The position numbers were made by a program, and so were the translations under genes. From the NCBI GenBank assembly GCA_000437395.1, contig FR898180.1, positions 3,558 through 67,557 of the forward strand: a stretch of 64,000 bases of DNA. Direction: 5' to 3'. Below, piece after piece: positions 44,966 to 53,403 of the stretch (its first letter is position 1; the number at the start of each line of letters is the position of its first letter). The DNA comes from Clostridium sp. CAG:288. Its GTDB lineage: Bacteria > Bacillota_I > Bacilli_A > RFN20 > CAG-288. The notes beneath the pieces were generated by a model. That model made no database searches and was not told where the DNA came from. It was given only the letters and a program-made list of their open reading frames with translations.

Positions 44966-46132
44966 TCATTTAGCAAATATTTCATATGCATCTTTATGCA
45001 ATTTTGAAAGTTCTTGGCAATATAAATCAACATTTTTTAATCGAGAAAAAATTGATTTTATAAACAGAAACAAAAAATAAATAAAACATGTTACTTGAAT
45101 TAAATGTTCAATTTTCAATCGTTCCTCTAAGACTAAAATTACTGAAGAAAATATTAAAGACAAAAGCACATCAACTATATAATTTATAGATTTATACAAA
45201 GAAAATTTATAAGAATATTTTTGTGCATCTTTATATTCTTTTATAGCTATGCTTTTCCTTTTAATGGATTTTAAAAAATTGTCTTCGTTATATTCAATTT
45301 TGTCGTATATTATTTTTAGTTTTCTTTTTAGAATAATAGTTACTAATAAATCAGCAAGAATTACAAATGTTGTCGCTAATAAATATTGAATTCCCGATGA
45401 TAACAAAACATAAATTACAACTCCAAAACAAGTTATTGAACCATAAACTAATAGTGGATTTACTATTATTTTTTCTTTTACTTTTAAAACATATTTGTAA
45501 TCTAGAGTATTTAGATGCTTTGATAAATATTTAAGTACAAATTTATCATCTAACTTTTTAGATAGAGAATAAGTATTTAATAGCAATACACTTAACAAAA
45601 GCAAAAAAATTATTACTGATATGAGTGTGAACAATCCATTTCCTATGCTTGCAAAAAATAATGATAAAATTATCGCAATGCATTCTAAAATTGAAATTAG
45701 AGCTAATTTTATATATTCCATTGTTTTTAAAGTACTTAACGGTTGTATTTTCTTAACTTTTCCAGATTTAAAAAATAGAGCAGATGTTACTTTAAAATCA
45801 ATCTCATTTCTCTTTATCCAATATATTTTACCTATAGGATCATATAGTTTATATTTATTTTTCTTCTTTTCAATTAACACTAAAAAATGACCTATATTTT
45901 CTTTTTCAATTCTCACTATAGAATTAGGTTTTAATAAGTTTAATTTATCATTATTTAATTCATAACAATCGTATAATAATCCATTATCACTTAATTCTTC
46001 TTTAATTTGAAATACATTATCACATTTTCTCTTTAACGGATAAGAAGCATAATAGTTACATTTGCTAAATTTAGATAAAATATATCTAACGGTCGTTTGA
46101 CCACAATCATTTTTTTCAATTTGTTTTATCAT
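44966..46132 (-). CDS. C39-type peptidase fused to a six-helix ABC-like membrane domain, no ATPase
   Basis: 388 aa starting at ATG 46132 after GAGGAG. Residues 1-125 form a C39 cysteine peptidase: Gln4, Cys10 in NDCG, His82 in GHFLVL and Asp98 in LYDP match the catalytic set of double-glycine leader peptidases. Residues about 140-385 hold six hydrophobic helices in three pairs, as in ABC exporter membrane domains. The chain ends there, with no Walker A, signature or Walker B, and no ATPase or peptide precursor gene nearby. It occupies the place of phoH/yqfF between yqfD and ybeY. It may process or export a peptide using a separate ATPase, or act as a peptidase only. Confidence 0.72.
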   Translation of the reverse strand: MIKQIEKNDCGQTTVRYILSKFSKCNYYASYPLKRKCDNVFQIKEELSDNGLLYDCYELNNDKLNLLKPNSIVRIEKENIGHFLVLIEKKKNKYKLYDPIGKIYWIKRNEIDFKVTSALFFKSGKVKKIQPLSTLKTMEYIKLALISILECIAIILSLFFASIGNGLFTLISVIIFLLLLSVLLLNTYSLSKKLDDKFVLKYLSKHLNTLDYKYVLKVKEKIIVNPLLVYGSITCFGVVIYVLLSSGIQYLLATTFVILADLLVTIILKRKLKIIYDKIEYNEDNFLKSIKRKSIAIKEYKDAQKYSYKFSLYKSINYIVDVLLSLIFSSVILVLEERLKIEHLIQVTCFIYFLFLFIKSIFSRLKNVDLYCQELSKLHKDAYEIFAK

Positions 46133-46183
46133 ATTGTTTCTCCTCATTTTATATATGGGAAAAGCAATAATTTTTTCTAAATA

Positions 46184-47113
46184 TTATTGTTCTATCGCAA
46201 TGTTTTCTATTAGTTGATAATGCAATTTTATGTACGAACTATTTATTCCATATTTAAAAGACAAAATATTTCTTTCATCTATTGTTCCTTCATTTGTATC
46301 TTCAAGAGCCTTTCTGTCACATTCACTAAGAAAATAAGATAAAATTTCACTTTCTTCACGAATTCCTGTATCACACTTATATTCGATAATTTTCCAAGTA
46401 TATGCATATACTTTTGCTTTAGTAAATAATTCTATTTGCTTCGTATCATTGACATTTATATAAGCACTAATAAGTAAATCTCCTTTTTTAACATAATCAT
46501 TCACTTGAATCATTTTTTGTCCATGCTCAACCATTATTTTTTTGATCACACCATCTTTAGAAGCAATAAGATTTCTTTTTAATTCAGGTAATACTATTGG
46601 TTCTCGTCTTTTTTCATACTTTACTTCAATTACTAAACCAGTGCGACGAATTTCCAAAAATTCTATATTACTAATTAACTCTTTTTCTAATTTAGTTTGC
46701 AAATTTTTAAGTTTAATATTAGATGGCAAAGATTGATACTTTTCAATATTACTTTCAGTTAATTTTTGACGTATTTGATTATCTATTTCTTCGTTTCCAC
46801 CTGAAATATCAACTCGATATATTCTAGTAGATGCAAATATAAAAAGAATCAAAGTTATAATTAAGGATATAACTGTCGTTTTTTTGCTAATTAAATTATG
46901 TACTATTGATTTAGGACCATAACGCTTTATTAAAATCGCTTCAGAAAAGCACTTTAATACTTGCTTTTTATATTTAGGTTCTACTTTAAATTTATATGTA
47001 TAATCAGATATTTTTTTAAAATTACGTACAACTATTTTCTTTTCTTTTAAAAGTTGTAAAGCTTTTTGTGGCGAATATATTTTTATAACGTATTCATCAT
47101 AAGACTTAAACAT
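46184..47113 (-). CDS. yqfD: Sporulation protein YqfD
   Basis: 309 aa. The N-terminal cytoplasmic region (about 1-80) is followed by one membrane helix (TTVISLIITLILFIFASTRIY), then an extracytoplasmic part with the LIASKDGVIKKIMVEHGQKMIQVNDYVKKGDLLISAYI segment typical of YqfD. In Bacillus the gene is sigma-E controlled and sporulation-linked. It is shorter than the Bacillus form (about 400 aa), mainly at the C-terminus. It overlaps yqfC by eight bases. Confidence 0.85.
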   Translation of the reverse strand: MFKSYDEYVIKIYSPQKALQLLKEKKIVVRNFKKISDYTYKFKVEPKYKKQVLKCFSEAILIKRYGPKSIVHNLISKKTTVISLIITLILFIFASTRIYRVDISGGNEEIDNQIRQKLTESNIEKYQSLPSNIKLKNLQTKLEKELISNIEFLEIRRTGLVIEVKYEKRREPIVLPELKRNLIASKDGVIKKIMVEHGQKMIQVNDYVKKGDLLISAYINVNDTKQIELFTKAKVYAYTWKIIEYKCDTGIREESEILSYFLSECDRKALEDTNEGTIDERNILSFKYGINSSYIKLHYQLIENIAIEQ

Positions 47114-47312
47114 ATATAATCTCCAACATACTTACTTTGCCACCAATAATTGCTTCTTTAGAGTCATAATATTTAATATAAATGTTAATTCCAGTAACAT
47201 TAATTACTCTATCTTTAAAAAACACTTCAAGCTTTTTATCGCTTTGAAGTGCTAATGAAACAAAATCATAAAATTCTATACAATCATCGTTATAAACAAA
47301 TTTCTTTAGCAC
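47106..47312 (-). CDS. yqfC: YabP/YqfC-family sporulation protein, short
   Basis: 68 aa matching the C-terminal two thirds of YqfC (IEFYDFVSLALQSDKKLEVFF, then INIYIKYYDSKEAIIGGKVSMLEIIYV). An in-frame TAA just upstream of GTG 47312 rules out a longer N-terminus, so about 25 residues of the usual protein are missing. No ribosome-binding site is seen. The coupled yqfC-yqfD order is as in endospore formers. Confidence 0.75.
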   Translation of the reverse strand: MLKKFVYNDDCIEFYDFVSLALQSDKKLEVFFKDRVINVTGINIYIKYYDSKEAIIGGKVSMLEIIYV

Positions 47313-47317
47313 GATAG

Positions 47318-47345
47318 ATTATATGATGTAATTATATAAAGTATC
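47318..47345 (-). promoter_or_regulatory. Possible sigma-E-type promoter of yqfC-yqfD
   Basis: On the minus strand GATACT (47340-47345) and CATATAAT (47318-47325) with a 14-base spacer resemble the sigma-E pattern (ATA core, CATACANT). Transcription would then begin almost at the GTG start. A sigma-A reading of the same bases is also possible. Confidence 0.35.
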
Positions 47346-48285
47346 ACTCAAATAGTTCTGGTTCGATAATTTCTCTTTCAGACATTAAATATTTTAATGT
47401 GTCAGTCATAATATTTTGAGTTATTTTATCTCTCAAACAATAGGCTTGAGTAACTTCATCAATTGTTAAACGTGAACTAATGAAAGTAATAAGTCCTTTT
47501 TTACGTCTTTCATTTAATAATGGAACTAAATAGAAATCTCTAATTTGAAAAGATTTAGGTTCTAATCCAAAATCATCTATCAATAACACGTCAACATCTT
47601 TTATTGAACTATAAGTTTCTATTGCGTAATCGCGTGCTTCAGACTTTACTTTATCTGTTAAAGGAATGAAAAGCGATGGTGAACTAACATAGGCAACTTT
47701 ATTGTTATTCATCATTGCGCTTATTAATACATATTGTAAGAAAGTTCTACCATTAGAATTAGGTGAAACTACATAAAATCCTTTAACAAAATTATTTTTA
47801 TACCCTTTATTTTTTATAAGTGGAATACTCTCTGCAAGTAAGTTCTTTAATTGGCTTTTAGTATTTTGCGAGTTTTTAACAAAAGTTAAAATCCTATTAT
47901 ATGATTCTCTAGCATTTTCAGGATTTATTGAAGAATGAACAACATTTCTTAAATAATTTTCCCATTTCTTCTTATAATCACAAAATACAAAGCGATTATC
48001 TATTTCTCCAGTATAAGAATTATAGACAAGCTTTAAAGTTGTACCAACTCTGTCCTTTTTAACGCATTTAGATAATCCACGACAGTTTTGACAAAGTTTT
48101 TTATCATCTAAAACTTGAGCGATTTTAATTGCCCCTTTTCTTAATTCTTCATCTGAAAAATTATATGATTTAGCAAATTCAACTAAATCTTTATCCTTGT
48201 AAAAATCAGATAAAACATCTTCGACAAACTTTGTCATGTCTGAGTTTGATATAAGTTGTTCTTTAGGAATATTAAGCTTATTCAT
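47344..48285 (-). CDS. dnaI: Primosomal protein DnaI (helicase loader) with degenerate Walker A
   Basis: 313 aa. The N-terminal helicase-binding domain carries a cysteine cluster (Cys65, Cys68, Cys74 and Cys102) as in DnaI. The AAA+ domain begins near 165. Where the family has GxxGxGKT, this reads SPNSNGRT (174-181), so the first glycine and the key lysine are replaced. Walker B (LLIDDFGLEP, 234-243) is intact, and RKKGLITFISSRLTIDEV follows. It overlaps the dnaB stop as ATGA. ATP use is therefore doubtful although the fold and partners remain. Confidence 0.85.
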   Translation of the reverse strand: MNKLNIPKEQLISNSDMTKFVEDVLSDFYKDKDLVEFAKSYNFSDEELRKGAIKIAQVLDDKKLCQNCRGLSKCVKKDRVGTTLKLVYNSYTGEIDNRFVFCDYKKKWENYLRNVVHSSINPENARESYNRILTFVKNSQNTKSQLKNLLAESIPLIKNKGYKNNFVKGFYVVSPNSNGRTFLQYVLISAMMNNNKVAYVSSPSLFIPLTDKVKSEARDYAIETYSSIKDVDVLLIDDFGLEPKSFQIRDFYLVPLLNERRKKGLITFISSRLTIDEVTQAYCLRDKITQNIMTDTLKYLMSEREIIEPELFE

Positions 48286-49535
48286 AGTTCATCATCTCCT
48301 ATGAGCACATCCAAGTTGCTAACATCTACATTCTCTTTTTCACTTGTTTCTTCTAAATCGCTATTAGTTGCACTCTGTCTATGAGTAACTTGAGCATCTT
48401 TATTAATATATTTTTTGGCATTTTTATCATTTCTATAAAGTGTTGCCATAGCATCATACGCCGTCTTAATATTTGATCTTTTAAGAGTTATTGCAACTTT
48501 TAAAACAAATTTTTCAGGCAATTTATTATCACAATGAGTAAGAGTGTAGTCTAAAATAAAATTTATAATGCCTGATGTAAACCCATACTCTTTAGATAAA
48601 GTATCAATAAGTTCAAGTTCAGATTTTAATGGTGTTGCTCCACTGACTAAACCCAAGAAATCTGCTGGACTAATATTCTCATATTCTCTTAGTGTTCTAG
48701 CACTTTCAGTATTACCTGATGTATTAGATCTAATAAAGTCTTTCTTAGAGCCGTATTTAACTAAACTCATGGCTAAATTCTTAAAGTTTTCAACTGAAAA
48801 AACGTTATTACTAGAAATTGAATTTTCAACTAATTCTGCACATTTTTCTGGTTTGACACCATAAATTGTACCTATTCTTAATATTTCAGATAAATCATCA
48901 TCGATTATTGCTTTATCGACATGTCTCTCTTTCAGACCTTCATAAAAAACTTCTTTATCAAAATCTGATTCTACCGATTTAAATTGTTTATCAACAAATG
49001 ATGTATAGCCATTTTCCATTTCATAATATGGCTCATCTAAATCAATTAAATAAACGTCTGTTGCAGATGTTGACACATCGACATATTCCGAAGAAATAGA
49101 AGCACCAATTGCAAAGTGCTCTCTAGCATTAAGCATATATTTTTCACCCATTGTTTTACATAATAAACCTTTTAAAACAATGTTAGAATCTGAAAAGAAT
49201 TTTTTAGGAGTGGCAGGTGGCAATAACTTATAAATATATTTAATTCCAGAAACATCTTCTTTTCTATATGTTTCAAGAAGATTAACTGCTTCAAGCTTTT
49301 TTCTATTAAGATCTAATTCATTGATTGAGATTGCAAGTCTTTTAGCTAAGTCGCTATTAAACATCGAATCATATCTATTCTTATTTCCAATTAATGTATC
49401 AAGCATGTTGTAAAGACTAATTGCTTCTGCTCCGACTATAGGACAATAAAGCCACATTAAAACTTCTCTATCGTTATATGATAAAGTATATTCTCTCCAA
49501 ATTGAATAAACACTATTTTCTTCTAAAACAATCAT
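48282..49535 (-). CDS. dnaB: Replication initiation/membrane attachment protein DnaB (DnaB/DnaD family)
   Basis: Firmicute primosome protein (not the helicase), 417 aa from ATG 49535 after CGAGG. The N-terminal winged helix holds NDREVLMWLYCPIVGAEAISLYNMLDTL. A DnaD-like C-terminal domain near 300-390 has SPADFLGLVSGATPLKSELELIDTLSKEYGFTSGIINFILDYTL. It acts with DnaD and DnaI to load the replicative helicase. The conserved dnaB-dnaI pair supports the call. Confidence 0.9.
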   Translation of the reverse strand: MIVLEENSVYSIWREYTLSYNDREVLMWLYCPIVGAEAISLYNMLDTLIGNKNRYDSMFNSDLAKRLAISINELDLNRKKLEAVNLLETYRKEDVSGIKYIYKLLPPATPKKFFSDSNIVLKGLLCKTMGEKYMLNAREHFAIGASISSEYVDVSTSATDVYLIDLDEPYYEMENGYTSFVDKQFKSVESDFDKEVFYEGLKERHVDKAIIDDDLSEILRIGTIYGVKPEKCAELVENSISSNNVFSVENFKNLAMSLVKYGSKKDFIRSNTSGNTESARTLREYENISPADFLGLVSGATPLKSELELIDTLSKEYGFTSGIINFILDYTLTHCDNKLPEKFVLKVAITLKRSNIKTAYDAMATLYRNDKNAKKYINKDAQVTHRQSATNSDLEETSEKENVDVSNLDVLIGDDEL

Positions 49536-49582
49536 AATAACCTCGTTCAATATTATAAGGTGCAGAAAATATTTAATCAACA

Positions 49583-49609
49583 AACACTTATAATCATTGC
49601 TTAAGTGTT
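49583..49609. other. Hairpin upstream of dnaB
   Basis: AACACTTA and TAAGTGTT form an eight-pair stem with an 11-base loop, followed on the plus strand by CTTGTTTTT. It lies in the divergent gap between dnaB and pfkA. It may be an RNA hairpin in the dnaB leader or a weak rightward terminator. Confidence 0.35.
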
Positions 49610-49739
49610 CTTGTTTTTATGCATTTTAAAAAATTATTTGTCTAAAATAAATAGTAGGATCACTTAACGGTTAGTTTAAGCAATAAGTATTTCTTATGGA
49701 CAACTAAAAATAATGTTGTTTTTTGTTCAAATATATCTT

Positions 49740-49755
49740 TGTAAAAACGCTTACA
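49740..49755. promoter_or_regulatory. Inverted repeat upstream of pfkA
   Basis: TGTAA-N6-TTACA is a perfect inverted repeat with ACGC at its centre. It resembles a cre site but misses one fixed position when aligned on CG. It is placed to control pfkA-pyk-ROK kinase. Confidence 0.45.
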
Positions 49756-49826
49756 TAGGTTTTTGCATTGCTTAAACATATTAGGATGATAAAATAATTA
49801 TGAATTATTCCGGAGGTATTTATTAT

Positions 49827-50786
49827 ATGATTAAAAAAATTGGCGTATTGACAAGCGGTGGCGATGCTCCAGGCATGAATGCATGCCTAAGAGCAGTTGT
49901 TAGAGCCGGAATAAAAGCTGGGCTTGAAATGTACGCTATTCACGATGGCTATAAAGGAATTATTGATAGAAATATCGAAAAATTAGACAGACATTCTGTC
50001 AGTGATATTCTCAATCGCGGTGGTACTGTTATTGGCACTGCTAGATTGCCAGAATTTGCACAACCTGAAGTTCAAATGAAGGCTGTAGAAATCTTACAAA
50101 GTTATGGTATTGATGCCTTAGTAACTATTGGTGGAGATGGAACATATCAAGGCGCTTTAGCTTTAAGTCGTCGTGGAATCAATTGCATTGGCCTTCCAGG
50201 CACAATCGATAACGATATTGCTTCAACAGATTACACTATCGGTTTTGATACAGCCTTAAACTGCATCATTGAATGTGTTGATAGATTAAGAGATACATCA
50301 ACATCACACCAACGTTGCTCTGTTATCGAAGTTATGGGTAGAAATTGTCCAGATTTAGCTGCATATGCTGGCGTTGCATGTGGTGCAGAAATCACTATCA
50401 CTCAAGAAAGTGAATGGACAAAAGAGAGCGTTATCGCTGAGCTTAAGAAACAAAAAGAAAGTGGTAAACGTCACGCTATTGTTATAGTTGCTGAACATAT
50501 CTGCGATGTACATGAATTTGCACACGAAATTGAAAGAGATAGCGGCTTTGAAACAAAAGCTGAAGTATTAGGTCATATGCAACGTGGTGGAAGTCCTACC
50601 GCTTTTGATAGAGTTTTAGCATCTAAAATGGGCGACTACGCTGTTGACTTATTAATTAATGGTGTTAGCGGTGCTTGTGTCGGCTTAGTTAAAAATGAAT
50701 TAAAGTATTATCCTATTGAAGAAGCATTAAAGCTTCCTAGACATTCTTGTAAAGACCTTCTTAAAGTTGGTGCTAGATTGGAGTAA
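49827..50786 (+). CDS. pfkA: 6-phosphofructokinase
   Basis: ATP-dependent phosphofructokinase of glycolysis, 319 aa. Motifs: TSGGDAPGMNACLRAVVR at the N-terminus, IGGDGTYQGA for ATP, PGTIDNDIASTDYTIGFDTA with the catalytic Asp, and GHMQRGGSPTAFDRVLA for the allosteric and substrate sites. The start at 49827 follows CGGAGG at ten bases; ATG 49800 lies before that site. pyk begins three bases after its stop. GGDGT glycine suggests ATP rather than pyrophosphate dependence. Confidence 0.96.
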   Translation: MIKKIGVLTSGGDAPGMNACLRAVVRAGIKAGLEMYAIHDGYKGIIDRNIEKLDRHSVSDILNRGGTVIGTARLPEFAQPEVQMKAVEILQSYGIDALVTIGGDGTYQGALALSRRGINCIGLPGTIDNDIASTDYTIGFDTALNCIIECVDRLRDTSTSHQRCSVIEVMGRNCPDLAAYAGVACGAEITITQESEWTKESVIAELKKQKESGKRHAIVIVAEHICDVHEFAHEIERDSGFETKAEVLGHMQRGGSPTAFDRVLASKMGDYAVDLLINGVSGACVGLVKNELKYYPIEEALKLPRHSCKDLLKVGARLE

Positions 50787-50789
50787 TTT

Positions 50790-52250
50790 ATGATCAATAA
50801 CATCTTCAAAAAAACAAAAATCGTTTGTACTATTGGTCCTGCTAGTGAAAAACCAGAAGTCCTTGAGCAATTAATTCTTAATGGTATGAATATTGCTAGA
50901 CTTAACTTTTCTCACGGAGATTATGCTGAACACTTAGCAAAAATTAATACAATTAGAGCCTTAGAAAAGAAATTAAATATTCTAATTCCTATTATGTTAG
51001 ATACAAAAGGCCCTGAAATTAGAACACATAAATTCGAAGGTGGAAGTGCCTCAATAGTCACTGGTCAAACAATTCGAATTTGTATGAATGAAATTCTTGG
51101 AAACAATGAAAAATTTTCAGTTACATTCCCTGATTTATACGATGATGTTAAAGTTGGAGATCGTATTAAATTAGATGATGGAAACTTAACTTTAAAAGTT
51201 ACTGGTAAAGATGAAGCAACACGTGAAATTATCTGTGAAGCATTAAATCACCATGTTATTCGTGATAGACGTGGTATTAACTGCCCTGACACTCATCTTT
51301 CCCTTCCATTTATTTCAGATAGAGACTATAAAGATTTAGTTTGGGGTTGCGTCCAAGGCGTAGATTATGTATCTGCTTCCTTTGTCCGTACAGCTGATGA
51401 TGTTAACGAAATTAGAAAAATATTAAAAGAACATGGCGGCGAACACATAAAGATTATATCTAAAGTTGAAAATACAGAATCAGTCGCAAACTTAGATGCA
51501 GTTATTAATGCTTCTGATGGGTTAATGGTTGCTAGAGGTGACTTAGGCGTTGAAGTTCCACCAGAAGACGTTCCAGTTATTCAAAGAGAGATGATAAGAA
51601 AATGTCGTATCTTAGGAAAACCTGTAATTACTGCAACTCAAATGCTAGATTCAATGAAGACAAATCCAAATCCAACAAGAGCCGAAGTATCAGATGTTGC
51701 AAATGCTGTTTTAGAAAGTACGGACTCAGTAATGCTTTCTGCTGAAAGTGCTTCAGGTGAATACCCTGTCGAAGCCGTTAGCATGCAAGCTAAAATCAGT
51801 TCAAGAATGGAAGAGTTCTTAAACTATGAAGCAATGGCTCAAGAGGCATATGATACATCTGCTAAAACACTTAACGATGCTATTGCAAACTCAGTCGCAA
51901 ATACAGCTTTGCTTTTAAACGCTAAACTTATTGTTTGTTTCTCGGAAACAGGTTCTACTGCTAGAAGAATGAGTAAGGCTAGACCAGTTTGCCCTGTTAT
52001 TGAAGTATCAAATAATAGAGCTGCATGCATTTCAGGTATGATGAGCTGGGGTGTATATCCAAAATATGTAAAAATCGTTCCACAATTCATTGAAGAAATG
52101 GAAGTTTTAGCTATTCATTTAGCTAGAGTTTATAACATTCCTGCTGGCAGCAAGATTATTATTACTGGTGGTACTCCAGTCGGTGCTGGTAAGACAAACT
52201 TTATGAAAGTTATTACTCTCGATGAAGTTAAAGAGGATATCGATGCATGA
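50790..52250 (+). CDS. pyk: Pyruvate kinase
   Basis: Converts phosphoenolpyruvate and ADP to pyruvate and ATP. 486 aa with KIVCTIGPAS and ARLNFSHGDYAEH near the N-terminus, DTKGPEIRT, the B domain (about 75-170), the catalytic KVEN, VARGDLGVEVP and ATQMLDSM, and the C-terminal domain. It lacks the extra PEP-utiliser-like domain of Bacillus pyruvate kinase. Its stop overlaps the ROK kinase start as ATGA. Confidence 0.96.
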   Translation: MINNIFKKTKIVCTIGPASEKPEVLEQLILNGMNIARLNFSHGDYAEHLAKINTIRALEKKLNILIPIMLDTKGPEIRTHKFEGGSASIVTGQTIRICMNEILGNNEKFSVTFPDLYDDVKVGDRIKLDDGNLTLKVTGKDEATREIICEALNHHVIRDRRGINCPDTHLSLPFISDRDYKDLVWGCVQGVDYVSASFVRTADDVNEIRKILKEHGGEHIKIISKVENTESVANLDAVINASDGLMVARGDLGVEVPPEDVPVIQREMIRKCRILGKPVITATQMLDSMKTNPNPTRAEVSDVANAVLESTDSVMLSAESASGEYPVEAVSMQAKISSRMEEFLNYEAMAQEAYDTSAKTLNDAIANSVANTALLLNAKLIVCFSETGSTARRMSKARPVCPVIEVSNNRAACISGMMSWGVYPKYVKIVPQFIEEMEVLAIHLARVYNIPAGSKIIITGGTPVGAGKTNFMKVITLDEVKEDIDA

Positions 52251-53113
52251 AATCTGTAATTTCTGTCGACCTAGGAGCAACTAACTTAAGAGTTGGAGTC
52301 GTAAATGAAGATTTATCTTTAGGAGTTGTCTTAAGAGAACCATCAACAAAAAATAATCCTGATGCTTTGTATAACCAAATAAAGCGTATGATTATTGAGG
52401 TTTTAAAAACAACAGCAAATGATATTAAATATGTCGGTATTTCTGCATGTGGTATTGTTAAAGATAACGTTATCGAAATACTTGCAAATCTCGGCATAGG
52501 AAGATTTGATTTGAAATCTTTAATCGAAAAAGATTTTCCAAATTTATCAGTCGAAATAGCTAACGATGCAAACGCTGCAGGTTATATGGAATCGCTACAT
52601 GGTTCAGCAGCAAATGTTAGAACTAGTTATTTTATTACAATAAGTAGTGGTATTGGTGGTGTATTAATATACGACAACAAAATGGTAGATTTACCATTTG
52701 AAATCGGACATAACTTTATTAATTACAAAAATAAATTCTATGAATTAGAAAAATTATGTTCAGGCAATGGTATTGTTAATTTGGCAAAGCTTAACGGTTT
52801 AGAAGTTAAGAATGCTGGTGATTTATTCTCTTTAAAAGTTAATGGAGATAAAAAAGCTTCAAAAGTTTACGATTTGTGGCTTCAATATATTTCCTCAGCT
52901 ATAGCTAATATTCAGCTTAATTATAATCCAGATGTAATAGTCTTAAGTGGTGGAGTTATGAAAAGTGCAACAATCTTCCAAGATGATTTGTTAGCTGTTG
53001 CAAATGCATTCATTGCACCATTCCCTGTTAAGAAAATTAAATTTGTCCAAGCCAAGTTTGATCAAGACGCTGGTTTGATGGGTGGAGCGAGCTTAGCTCT
53101 TAAACATTTATAA
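52247..53113 (+). CDS. ROK-family sugar kinase (probable glucokinase)
   Basis: 288 aa with phosphate motif VDLGATNLRVGVV, the NDANAAGYME segment with its catalytic Asp, ISSGIGGVLIYD, and VLSGGVM for adenosine. The EIGH motif is present, but the cysteine-rich zinc motif (CxCGxxGCxE) that follows in most ROK proteins is replaced by KFYELEKLCSGNG with one cysteine. Its operon with pfkA and pyk suggests glucose phosphorylation, though fructo- or N-acetylmannosamine kinase cannot be excluded. Confidence 0.85.
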   Translation: MKSVISVDLGATNLRVGVVNEDLSLGVVLREPSTKNNPDALYNQIKRMIIEVLKTTANDIKYVGISACGIVKDNVIEILANLGIGRFDLKSLIEKDFPNLSVEIANDANAAGYMESLHGSAANVRTSYFITISSGIGGVLIYDNKMVDLPFEIGHNFINYKNKFYELEKLCSGNGIVNLAKLNGLEVKNAGDLFSLKVNGDKKASKVYDLWLQYISSAIANIQLNYNPDVIVLSGGVMKSATIFQDDLLAVANAFIAPFPVKKIKFVQAKFDQDAGLMGGASLALKHL

Positions 53114-53154
53114 AATTTAAGCAAATTTATATTGCACTTTATAAAAATTAGATT

Positions 53155-53386
53155 ATACTAATAAACGTAAATCATATCTATATGGGCTATGATGAAGACA
53201 CGTTCAAGCACAAAATTTAGAGAGTTCGATTAGGTGAAAGCGAACACGTGCAAGAATACCACTTCTGAGCCTTCTAGGTAACTAGACGCTACCAGCGTTA
53301 TCGGTATTAAGAGATTTGATATTATTTATCAAGTGAAAATAGGTGGTACCACGCTATATGCGTCCTTAAAAGGTACCTTTTTTTGT
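53155..53386 (+). promoter_or_regulatory. T-box riboswitch leader of thrS
   Basis: The diagnostic T-box AGGTGGTACCACG is at 53341-53353. It is followed by GCGTCC and a terminator formed by GGTACC (53345-53350) and GGTACC (53372-53377) plus seven T, the usual antiterminator/terminator switch. Upstream folds contain AAGAATACCACTTC near 53251, where ACC is a plausible threonine specifier codon. Uncharged tRNA-Thr would turn on thrS. Confidence 0.88.
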
Positions 53387-53403
53387 TTCATGGAGGTAAT
53401 ATT

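Noticed and set aside
44966..46132. Frameshifted full-length bacteriocin ABC exporter
   Set aside because: Downstream sequence to ybeY is only 74 bases and holds no ATPase motif in any frame, so the missing domain is absent rather than out of frame.
53155..53386. Small gene or tRNA between the ROK kinase and thrS
   Set aside because: The conserved T-box sequence and terminator explain the whole structured region.
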